DNA from: Lacrimispora algidixylanolytica | Lineage (GTDB): Bacteria > Bacillota > Clostridia > Lachnospirales > Lachnospiraceae | Reading direction: 5' to 3' | Length of the DNA stretch: 64,000 bases | Assembly (NCBI RefSeq): GCF_003609635.1 | Contig: NZ_MCIA01000035.1 | Span: forward strand, 169,696 to 233,695 | Part shown: piece by piece, positions 44,108-51,175 of the stretch | How the letters are laid out: each line of letters begins with the position of its first letter | Position numbering within the stretch: position 1 is the stretch's first letter | Position numbers and translations under genes: made by a program | The notes under the pieces: model-generated | Told to the model about the DNA's origin: nothing | Databases searched by the model: none | The model's input: the letters and a program-made list of their open reading frames with translations, nothing else

Positions 44108-44329
44108 ATGAATCAGGAAAAATTAGACCGCATCAATGCTCTCTATCACAAATCCAAATCAGTTGGTTTGTCAGAGGAAGAAAAGGCAGAGCAGGCTGCT
44201 TTACGGAAGGATTATATTGAATCCATACGTTCCAGTTTAAGAGGAAACCTAAATAGTATCTCTATTCAGGAAGAAGACGGATCGATTACCGATCTGGGTG
44301 AAAAATATGGAAAAGTCAGAAAAGAATGA
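44108..44329 (+). CDS. ynzC: DUF896 family protein YnzC
   Basis: Small helical protein of 73 residues (UPF0291): KLDRINALYHKSKSVGLSEEEKAEQAALRK forms a helical hairpin. In B. subtilis it is in the LexA/SOS-related yneA operon; here it lies in the proline operon. Function unknown. AAGGAG is 6 nt upstream of the ATG. It overlaps the next gene by 23 nt. Confidence 0.9.
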   Translation: MNQEKLDRINALYHKSKSVGLSEEEKAEQAALRKDYIESIRSSLRGNLNSISIQEEDGSITDLGEKYGKVRKE

Positions 44330-44855
44330 AATAAGAAGCTGGATTAAGGAACAAAGGAAAACACTGGACTCTGCTACGGAACACTTATGGAATGACGTTA
44401 TATGCCAGAAGCTGTTAAATCTCACAGAAATCCACCAAGCCTTTTGTATTTATTGCTATGCTTCCTTTCACGGGGAAGCCGGTACATGGAGTTTCATGGA
44501 GGCTTTACTAAATCAGGGGAAATACATAGCTGTTCCTAAAGTTTCGGGCAAACAAATTGAGTTTTACGCTATAAGTGGCAAGAAAGATCTAGAAGAGGGC
44601 GTAATGGGTATCATGGAACCAAAATCCACCTGTTTAAAGGTGTGTGATCCAGATGCTCCTGTTATTGTACCAGGAATCGCCTTTGACAGGGAAGGAAATA
44701 GGTTGGGGTACGGCGGCGGATATTACGACCGTTTCTTTGAACGGGAGCCTTCTCACCCCCGCTTAGCTATTGCATATGATTTTCAGCTATTTGAACGAAT
44801 TCCGGCAGAATCTCACGACAAACGAGTAGACCGGATTATCACTCCGAAAGGATAG
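44307..44855 (+). CDS. 5-formyltetrahydrofolate cyclo-ligase
   Basis: ATP-dependent enzyme of 182 residues that turns 5-formyl-THF into 5,10-methenyl-THF. The ATP/folate site [13 protein letters not shown] and [14 protein letters not shown] are diagnostic. ATG 44307 follows GGGTGA; the in-frame GTG at 44298 is part of that ribosome binding site. It is an unusual partner for proline genes but is clearly in the same operon (23-nt overlap upstream, 17 nt to proA). Confidence 0.93.
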   Translation: MEKSEKNEIRSWIKEQRKTLDSATEHLWNDVICQKLLNLTEIHQAFCIYCYASFHGEAGTWSFMEALLNQGKYIAVPKVSGKQIEFYAISGKKDLEEGVMGIMEPKSTCLKVCDPDAPVIVPGIAFDREGNRLGYGGGYYDRFFEREPSHPRLAIAYDFQLFERIPAESHDKRVDRIITPKG

Positions 44856-44872
44856 AATTGGGGGACTCTAAT

Positions 44873-46117
44873 ATGACAGTTCATGAAATTGGAAAGAAAG
44901 CGAAAGAGATTACAAATATTCTTGGGATACTTGGCTCTGAAAAAAAGAATCAGGGCTTAAGATCAGCGGCTGAGGCCCTGATATCGGGAGCAACAGAAAT
45001 TCTTGCTGCCAATCAAAAAGATGTAGAAAAAGCTACTAAATCAGGTATGAATGCTGGGTTAATTGACCGTCTGGAACTGACTTCCGATCGAATTGGAGCC
45101 ATGGCAGACGGCCTTTTGTCTGTTGCGGCTCTTGAAGATCCGGTGGGAGAATTTCTATCTATGAAGAACCGGCCTAACGGTCTTACCATTGGACAAAAGC
45201 GCGTTCCTTTAGGAGTGGTCGGAATTATTTATGAAGCAAGACCAAATGTCACAGCCGACGCCTTTGGATTGTGCTTTAAATCTGGTAATGCAGTAATTTT
45301 AAAAGGTGGAAGCGATGCCCTGGAATCCAATATAGCTATTGTAAAATGGCTACAAATAGGATTGTCAGATGCTGGACTTCCACAAGACTCCATCCAACTC
45401 ATTACAGATACAGACCGAGAAGTAACAAAGGAGTTTATGCGTCTTAGAGAATATGTAGATGTACTGATTCCTAGAGGTGGCGCAGGACTAATTAAAGCCG
45501 TTGTAGATAACAGCACGATTCCGGTTATTGAGACAGGTACGGGCAATTGCCATGTTTTTGTGGATGAGTCGGCTGATTTTAATATGGCACTAGATATTAT
45601 TTTCAATGCGAAGACGCAAAGAATCGGTGTTTGCAACTCCTGCGAATCCTTAGTAATTCATAGAGAGATCGCACCTAAATTTCTTCCATTATTAAAAGAA
45701 AGACTTTCCCTTAAATCTGTTGAAATACGTGCTGATAAAGAGGCTTGTTCTCTTGAACCCAGCTTCGTGCCTGCAACAGAAGAGGATTGGGGCAAAGAGT
45801 ATCTGGATTACATTCTGTCTTTAAAGATTGTTGGCTCGATTGATGAGGCCATTAACCACATTAACCAGTACAGTACAAGACATTCTGAGGCGATTATTAC
45901 TTCCGATTATGGAAATTCTCAGAAATTTTTAAATGAGGTTGATGCCGCTGCTGTTTATATCAATGCTTCTACCAGGTTTACGGATGGATATGAGTTTGGA
46001 TTTGGAGCAGAGATCGGAATCAGCACACAAAAGCTACATGCTAGGGGCCCTATGGGGCTTAAGGAATTGACCACCACCAAATATATCATATACGGAAATG
46101 GTCAGGTTCGCCCATAA
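44873..46117 (+). CDS. proA: gamma-glutamyl phosphate reductase
   Basis: Second proline enzyme, 414 residues, which reduces glutamyl-5-phosphate to the semialdehyde. It has the aldehyde dehydrogenase fold with the nucleophile Cys in [11 protein letters not shown], the [13 protein letters not shown] motif and the C-terminal [19 protein letters not shown] 44873 follows GGGGGA by 7 nt; in-frame TTG 44858 is less likely. Last gene of proB-ynzC-ligase-proA. Confidence 0.96.
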   Translation: MTVHEIGKKAKEITNILGILGSEKKNQGLRSAAEALISGATEILAANQKDVEKATKSGMNAGLIDRLELTSDRIGAMADGLLSVAALEDPVGEFLSMKNRPNGLTIGQKRVPLGVVGIIYEARPNVTADAFGLCFKSGNAVILKGGSDALESNIAIVKWLQIGLSDAGLPQDSIQLITDTDREVTKEFMRLREYVDVLIPRGGAGLIKAVVDNSTIPVIETGTGNCHVFVDESADFNMALDIIFNAKTQRIGVCNSCESLVIHREIAPKFLPLLKERLSLKSVEIRADKEACSLEPSFVPATEEDWGKEYLDYILSLKIVGSIDEAINHINQYSTRHSEAIITSDYGNSQKFLNEVDAAAVYINASTRFTDGYEFGFGAEIGISTQKLHARGPMGLKELTTTKYIIYGNGQVRP

Positions 46118-46172
46118 AACGGATATCAGCATACTATTTGTTACATGAAATTAGACTGTTATACCACTTAAT

Positions 46173-46203
46173 CTAAATTTGAAACTAAATTTAGCGCTTT
46201 TTT
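46173..46203 (+). terminator. AT-rich terminator-like hairpin after proA
   Basis: CTAAATTT 46173-46180 pairs with AAATTTAG 46187-46194, then CGCTTTTTT. The stem is weak, so this is a tentative call. The remaining gap before motA has a TATGAT at 46224-46229 as the best -10, without a good -35. Confidence 0.4.
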
Positions 46204-46276
46204 AGCGTACGATTTCGTCAAAATATGATAAAATTGAAGCTATAAAATTATAATACTAGTTACAAAGGAGATTATT

Positions 46277-47083
46277 ATGGATTTTTCGCTGATTGTTGGA
46301 ATTATTATTGGTGTAGCCGCGCTTTTGACGGGTTATGCGCTGGAGCACGGTGTAATATCATCCTTGTTTTTAGTTAGCCCCTTTATCATTGTCTTTGGAG
46401 GAACCGTAGGATGTGTTATCGCATCGTTTTCTTTTACAGACATTGCTATGGCTATGAGAGCGATGATGAAAAGTTTTAACCATCCTCATTCAGGAAGTAT
46501 GGAGAGGATTATCTCTAAGATATCCATGATCGCTACCCGTTATAGAGCGAATGGTGTAACATGTCTTGAAGAAATAAGTCGTGATCCTGAGCTTAATCAG
46601 GAAGAATATCTCCTTCTAAAAGAAGGCCTTGTATTGATTCAGGAGTTGAAATCTCCGGAAGATATACAATACACTCTGGAGTCCGATATTAGAGCATATG
46701 TACAGCAAAGAAGCATTGAGGCCAACGTATTTGAGTCCGCAGCCGGATTTTCCCCAACCATGGGAGTTATCGGTACCGTAATGGGACTAATCATGGTACT
46801 CGCAGCCGGCTTTGATGATCCATCAAAATTAGCCGGTTCTATTGCGACTGCATTTATCGCAACCCTTTACGGTGTCTTTTTGGCGAACATTGTTTACTTA
46901 CCCATTGCAACTAAGTTAAAGACACAGTTAAAGAGAAAACATATTCAAAAAGAGATGATTGTAGATGGTGTATGCATGATAGCCAGAGGCAGCACCTCTA
47001 GGAACATTGAAAATGAACTTGCTCTCTACTTCCAAGCATTTTCAGACGGCGGGAAGAGATATAAGCAGGGAATTGATAACTAA
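46277..47083 (+). CDS. motA: flagellar motor stator protein MotA
   Basis: Stator subunit of 268 residues in the cytoplasmic membrane, with four transmembrane helices and the large cytoplasmic loop between helices 2 and 3. The AAGFSPTMGVIGTVMGLIMVL and GSIATAFIATLYGVFLAN segments are the MotA/TolQ/ExbB core. AAGGAG precedes the ATG. It pairs with motB, 18 nt downstream. No other flagellar genes are in the window. Confidence 0.94.
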   Translation: MDFSLIVGIIIGVAALLTGYALEHGVISSLFLVSPFIIVFGGTVGCVIASFSFTDIAMAMRAMMKSFNHPHSGSMERIISKISMIATRYRANGVTCLEEISRDPELNQEEYLLLKEGLVLIQELKSPEDIQYTLESDIRAYVQQRSIEANVFESAAGFSPTMGVIGTVMGLIMVLAAGFDDPSKLAGSIATAFIATLYGVFLANIVYLPIATKLKTQLKRKHIQKEMIVDGVCMIARGSTSRNIENELALYFQAFSDGGKRYKQGIDN

Positions 47084-47101
47084 TCGAAGGAGGAGAGTAC
47101 G

Positions 47102-47794
47102 ATGGGCAGAAGAGGCAGCGTAGAACATGAAGTCGAGAAAGATAATTCTGATCGTTGGTTACTTACATATGCAGATATGATTACTCTGCTCCTGGCTTTG
47201 TTTATCATTATGTATGGTATGAGTTCCGTTGATTCACAAAAAGTAAAAGAGTTGTCTCAGGGGTTGGAGCAGGCTTTAAATCATGGATCCTCTAAAGGCT
47301 CAGAGCAGTCAGGAGGCATTCTTCCATCAGATAATTTGGAAAATGTATATAAAAGCTTACAGTCTTATGTAAAAGAGCGGAACCTGGAACAGACTATAGA
47401 TTTATCTTCCACTGGCACATCAATTACCATTCGAATGAGAGATGCCATGCTATTTAAACCGGATACCGCTATATTACAAGCGGAAAGCAAGCCGATTATT
47501 GAAGAGATTTCAAAAAGTCTGGAAGCAATCTACGGAGACATTCATCATATTACCATAACAGGTAATACTGCGGATTTGGGAAACCGAGATGCTTATAACG
47601 AAGCTGATTCCTGGCAGCTTTCCGTAAACCGTGCGGTTACTGTATTAAATTATATGACCTCCATCGGATTAGAAGCAGAAAAGATGTCGATTGAAGGCAA
47701 TTCCCATTACAATCCTATTGCTACCAATGATTCGGAAGATGGCAGGGCAAAGAACCGAAGAGTAGAAATCACAATTACTGGAAGAGCAAATTAG
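47102..47794 (+). CDS. motB: flagellar motor stator protein MotB
   Basis: Stator subunit of 230 residues with one transmembrane helix that holds the proton/sodium-carrying Asp25 (LTYADMITLLLALFIIMYG). A C-terminal OmpA-like peptidoglycan-binding domain follows (about 110-228), ending in GRAKNRRVEITI. AAGGAGG precedes ATG 47102. With MotA it forms the torque unit. Confidence 0.94.
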   Translation: MGRRGSVEHEVEKDNSDRWLLTYADMITLLLALFIIMYGMSSVDSQKVKELSQGLEQALNHGSSKGSEQSGGILPSDNLENVYKSLQSYVKERNLEQTIDLSSTGTSITIRMRDAMLFKPDTAILQAESKPIIEEISKSLEAIYGDIHHITITGNTADLGNRDAYNEADSWQLSVNRAVTVLNYMTSIGLEAEKMSIEGNSHYNPIATNDSEDGRAKNRRVEITITGRAN

Positions 47795-47805
47795 GTCTTC
47801 TATGT

Positions 47806-47834
47806 TTGACACATTTTGTATTCTATGGTATGCT
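47806..47834 (+). promoter_or_regulatory. extended -10 promoter of the ABC-F leader
   Basis: Perfect TTGACA at 47806-47811, 17-nt spacer, TATGCT at 47829-47834, with TGG directly in front (extended -10). It drives a long untranslated leader. Confidence 0.8.
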
Positions 47835-47863
47835 AGATTTATATTTTAAAGAAAGAGGTGAAA

Positions 47864-47976
47864 GAATGAAGTTATAATTCTTGCTGATGTTACTACACAA
47901 TATAAGTAATAGGCTTCCTATGCTTTTTTGTTGTGTTTGTTATGCAAGAATATCACTTCATTCTCAGGCCTTTTTT
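47864..47976 (+). terminator. first attenuator hairpin (T1) covering the uORF
   Basis: GAATGAAGT (47864-47872) pairs with ACTTCATTC (47955-47963), and ATTCTTGC (47877-47884) pairs with GCAAGAAT (47944-47951), giving about 19 bp with one small internal loop. TCAGGCC and TTTTTT follow. The 7-nt gap before the T tract could be bridged by weak pairing of GGTGA with TCA and CC. An ATAGG/CCTAT hairpin sits in the loop. Confidence 0.6.
47866..47877 (+). CDS. three-codon leader peptide uORF (Met-Lys-Leu-stop)
   Basis: ATG AAG TTA TAA at 47866-47877, 4 nt after a good GAGGTGA ribosome binding site (47855-47861). It lies fully inside the 5' arm of the first leader hairpin. Very short uORFs with attenuators are known upstream of other ABC-F resistance genes (vmlR and lmo0919 types). 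Its function here is inferred. Confidence 0.6.
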   Translation: MKL

Positions 47977-48024
47977 GTTTGTAAATTTATAGTTTTTAAA
48001 TTTGCGAAAATTGGTAAATCCCCT

Positions 48025-48038
48025 TGCCTGAAAAGGCA
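48025..48038 (+). promoter_or_regulatory. GNRA-capped hairpin in the ABC-F leader
   Basis: TGCCT 48025-48029 pairs with AGGCA 48034-48038 around GAAA. It lies between the two terminators. Confidence 0.5.
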
Positions 48039-48048
48039 GGTGGCTGTC

Positions 48049-48083
48049 GGCTGCGAGAATTGAATTCTTGCAGCCGTTTTTTT
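48049..48083 (+). terminator. second attenuator/terminator (T2) just before the ABC-F gene
   Basis: GGCTGCGAGAAT 48049-48060 pairs with ATTCTTGCAGCC 48064-48075 (12 bp, one G-T) around TGA, followed by G and TTTTTTT. It is a textbook terminator 39 nt before the start codon, so most transcripts should stop here. TGCAAGAAT at 47943-47951 is perfectly complementary to ATTCTTGCA (48064-48072) and could open it. Confidence 0.85.
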
Positions 48084-48121
48084 GTGCAGAAATATCTTTC
48101 TGCTGAATTGGAGGTATGTAT

Positions 48122-49651
48122 ATGTCGTTAATACAAGTTACAGATTTGTCTTTCACATACGAAGGAGCCATTGAGCCCGTGTTTGAACATGTGTCTTTTC
48201 AAATCGATACGGATTGGAAACTTGGATTTACCGGGAGAAATGGGAGAGGGAAAACCACATTTTTAAACCTTTTGATGAAGCGCTACGAATTTACAGGCAG
48301 CATTGTTTCAAGTGTTACATTTGATTACTTTCCATTTTTGGTAGAAGATCAAGATCGAAACACCATGGAGATTCTTGATTCCCTTAATGAAGGATATGAG
48401 TATTGGGAGCTTAAGAGGGAATTGACCAAATTGCAGGTTAATGAAAATGTTTTGTATCGCCCGTTCTCAACGTTATCAAATGGAGAACGAACTAAAGTAC
48501 TTCTGGCAGCGCTATTTTTGAAGGAAAACCATTTCCTTCTAATTGATGAACCAACGAATCATCTCGACCGGGAAGGAAGAGCTTTGGTTAGTCAATATTT
48601 AAGCAGTAAAAAGGGATTTATACTGGTATCCCACGATAGAAATTTCCTTGACACCTCAGTGGATCATATTCTATCCATTAATAAATCCAATATAGAAGTT
48701 CAAAAAGGTAATTTCACATCCTGGTATGACAACAAGCAAAGACAAGACCAATACGAATTATCTGAAAATACCAAGTTGAAAAAGGGAATACACCGTTTGG
48801 AAGCATCCGCAAAGCAATCCAAAGAATGGGCGGAACAAGTAGAATCAACCAAAATCGGTAAAAAGTCCATGGCCCATGAAAAATCCATAGATTCCAGAGC
48901 CTATATTGGTGAAAAATCCAGACGGATGCAGATGCGCAGAAAAAACTTGGAGCAAAGACAGGACCATGCAATTGAAGAGAAAAAAGGGTTATTAAAAAAC
49001 TTGGAAGAAGCAGAACGTCTGAAACTTTATAAAGCAAAACATCATATGCAACGAATTCTCACGTTAAACGAAGTAGTCCCCTATTTTGATTCTCCCGTGT
49101 GCAAACCAATTAGCTTTTTACTAGAGCAAGGGCAACGGATTTCACTTCAAGGAAAAAACGGGAGTGGTAAGTCAAGTATTATTAAGCTTATCCTTGGAAG
49201 GGAAGAAGATCTTAGCTCACTATTATACAGGGGAGTTATTGAAGCGGCCAGCGGTTTAATTATCTCTTATGTATCCCAGGACACTTCCTTTTTACACGGA
49301 AGTTTAACGGAGTATGCCAAGGCATGTGGGGTGGAAGATCCCCTTTTTAAATCCGTTTTAAGAAAGCTTGATTTTTCCAGAGAACAGTTTGATAACAACA
49401 TGGAAGATTACAGTGAAGGACAAAAGAAAAAGGTTCTGATTGCCAGAAGTCTCTGCGAGAGTGCACATCTCTATATTTGGGATGAACCGTTGAATTTTAT
49501 AGATGTATATTCGAGAATTCAGATCGAAGAATTAATCAAAGAATTCCAGCCAACTATGATATTTGTTGAGCATGATGAGGCATTTACCAATCAGATTACA
49601 ACCAGCAGGATACAGGTGGAGCAAGTGGATTTTGGACTTTGCAATCAATAG
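48122..49651 (+). CDS. Lsa/CplR-like ABC-F ribosomal protection protein
   Basis: Soluble tandem ATPase of 509 residues without membrane segments. Domain 1 has GRNGRGKTT (38-46), LSNGERTK and LLIDEPTNHLD; domain 2 has GKNGSGKSS, YSEGQKKK and IWDEPLNFID. A charged linker joins them (about 200-300), the antibiotic-resistance domain that reaches into the ribosome. The N-terminus (MSLIQVTDLSFTYEG, DTDWKLGF) matches Lsa-type proteins, which displace lincosamides, pleuromutilins and streptogramin A. ATG 48122 is 7 nt after GGAGG; ATG 48116 is too close. It is controlled by the upstream attenuator. Confidence 0.88.
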   Translation: MSLIQVTDLSFTYEGAIEPVFEHVSFQIDTDWKLGFTGRNGRGKTTFLNLLMKRYEFTGSIVSSVTFDYFPFLVEDQDRNTMEILDSLNEGYEYWELKRELTKLQVNENVLYRPFSTLSNGERTKVLLAALFLKENHFLLIDEPTNHLDREGRALVSQYLSSKKGFILVSHDRNFLDTSVDHILSINKSNIEVQKGNFTSWYDNKQRQDQYELSENTKLKKGIHRLEASAKQSKEWAEQVESTKIGKKSMAHEKSIDSRAYIGEKSRRMQMRRKNLEQRQDHAIEEKKGLLKNLEEAERLKLYKAKHHMQRILTLNEVVPYFDSPVCKPISFLLEQGQRISLQGKNGSGKSSIIKLILGREEDLSSLLYRGVIEAASGLIISYVSQDTSFLHGSLTEYAKACGVEDPLFKSVLRKLDFSREQFDNNMEDYSEGQKKKVLIARSLCESAHLYIWDEPLNFIDVYSRIQIEELIKEFQPTMIFVEHDEAFTNQITTSRIQVEQVDFGLCNQ

Positions 49652-49666
49652 TATTTATGTTATAAT
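49639..49666 (+). promoter_or_regulatory. sigma-A promoter of miaB-mutSL-miaA
   Basis: TTGCAA at 49639-49644, 16-nt spacer, perfect TATAAT at 49661-49666. It overlaps the last codons of the ABC-F gene, so the miaB operon does not depend on the attenuator. Confidence 0.75.
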
Positions 49667-49699
49667 GGGAAAATCGAATAAAAATAAGAGGTTAAGTAG

Positions 49700-51148
49700 A
49701 TGAATTATATAAATATGACTTATGATGAAGCCTGTCATCACGCACCGATTGAAGAGCCTGCAAGGCAGTATTATTTTATAGAATATTGCAAGGCTTTGCT
49801 TGATAAGCTAAAGGAGGTTGCTGAGAAAGAAACATTTACCTTTCATCTTGCCACTTTTGGTTGTCAAATGAATTCCAGGGATTCAGAAAAACTTCAGGGG
49901 ATTTTAGAAGCCATCGGGTTTGAGGAAACGGATTCGGAAGAAGCCGATTTTGTACTTTATAATACCTGTACGGTCCGAGAGAATGCCAACCAGAGAGTAT
50001 ACGGACGTTTGGGCCACTTAAATAGCTTAAAGCAGAAAAACCCTCACATGATGATTTCCCTTTGTGGTTGCATGATGCAGGAAGAAGAAGTTGTTGCAAA
50101 GATTAGGAAAAGCTACCGTTTTGTTGATATTATTTTTGGTACCCATAATATCTTTAAGCTTGCGGAATTGATGGCGGAACGTTTGCAAAAGAAAAAGATG
50201 GTAGTGGATATATGGGAAGGAACAGACCGTATCGTCGAGGATCTTCCTACGGATCGGAAGTATCCCTTTAAATCAGGCGTTAATATTATGTTTGGCTGCA
50301 ATAATTTCTGCAGCTACTGCATCGTTCCTTATGTACGTGGAAGAGAGCGAAGCAGAAGTTCTAAGGATATTGTAGACGAGGTTAAAAAGCTTTCTAAAGA
50401 CGGCGTTGTGGAAATTATGCTTCTAGGCCAGAATGTTAATTCATACGGTAAAAACTTAGAAGAGCCTGTAAGCTTTGCAGAGCTTCTCACCGAGATTGAC
50501 CAGATTGAGGAACTGAAACGAATTCGTTTTATGACATCCCATCCAAAGGATCTGTCCGACGAGTTGATTGAGGCCATGAAAAACTCTAAAAAAGTATGCC
50601 GCCATATCCATCTTCCTCTTCAGTCTGGAAGTAGCAATATTTTAAAAGCTATGAACCGGAGTTATACCAAGGAACAGTACTTAGTGCTTGTGGACAAGAT
50701 ACGTGCAGCCATGCCGGATATTTCCCTGACCACAGATATTATCGTAGGTTTCCCAGGAGAGACGGAAGAGGACTTTTTAGAAACACTTGATGTGGTGAAA
50801 AAGGTTCGTTTTGACAGTGCTTTTACCTTTGTTTACTCCAAACGTACCGGAACTCCAGCAGCAAAGATGGAATGTCAGATCTCAGATGAGGCTGTAAAAA
50901 ACCGTTTTGATCGCTTATTAAAAGAAGTGAAGCTCATTTCTTCCGAAATGTGTCGCAGGGACGAGCATACAATACAAGAAGTATTGGTCGAGGACATCAA
51001 TGATCCTGCAAGAGAACTTTTAACCGGGCGCATGGGCAATAATGTCACCGTTCATTTTAAAGGAGATTCTTCTCTTATCGGAAAAACCGTGAATGTGTAT
51101 CTGGATGAATCAAAAGGATTCTATTACATGGGAACTTTAAGACCATAA
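49700..51148 (+). CDS. miaB: tRNA-2-methylthio-N6-dimethylallyladenosine synthase
   Basis: Radical SAM methylthiotransferase of 482 residues that adds the ms2 group to i6A37 of tRNAs reading U-starting codons. UPF0004 domain with auxiliary-cluster cysteines (TFGCQMNSRDSE, YNTCTVRENA, CGCMMQ), radical SAM site CNNFCSYCIVP, and a TRAM domain at the end. The N-terminal about 45 residues before the UPF0004 domain are typical of clostridial MiaB. Its substrate is made by MiaA, encoded three genes later. Confidence 0.96.
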   Translation: MNYINMTYDEACHHAPIEEPARQYYFIEYCKALLDKLKEVAEKETFTFHLATFGCQMNSRDSEKLQGILEAIGFEETDSEEADFVLYNTCTVRENANQRVYGRLGHLNSLKQKNPHMMISLCGCMMQEEEVVAKIRKSYRFVDIIFGTHNIFKLAELMAERLQKKKMVVDIWEGTDRIVEDLPTDRKYPFKSGVNIMFGCNNFCSYCIVPYVRGRERSRSSKDIVDEVKKLSKDGVVEIMLLGQNVNSYGKNLEEPVSFAELLTEIDQIEELKRIRFMTSHPKDLSDELIEAMKNSKKVCRHIHLPLQSGSSNILKAMNRSYTKEQYLVLVDKIRAAMPDISLTTDIIVGFPGETEEDFLETLDVVKKVRFDSAFTFVYSKRTGTPAAKMECQISDEAVKNRFDRLLKEVKLISSEMCRRDEHTIQEVLVEDINDPARELLTGRMGNNVTVHFKGDSSLIGKTVNVYLDESKGFYYMGTLRP

Positions 51149-51175
51149 CTATAAGAAAAGAGGAAACAAAAAAGC

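Noticed and set aside
46186..46220. Sigma-D (flagellar) promoter for motAB
   Set aside because: TAAA is present but no GCCGATAA-like -10 lies at the right distance.
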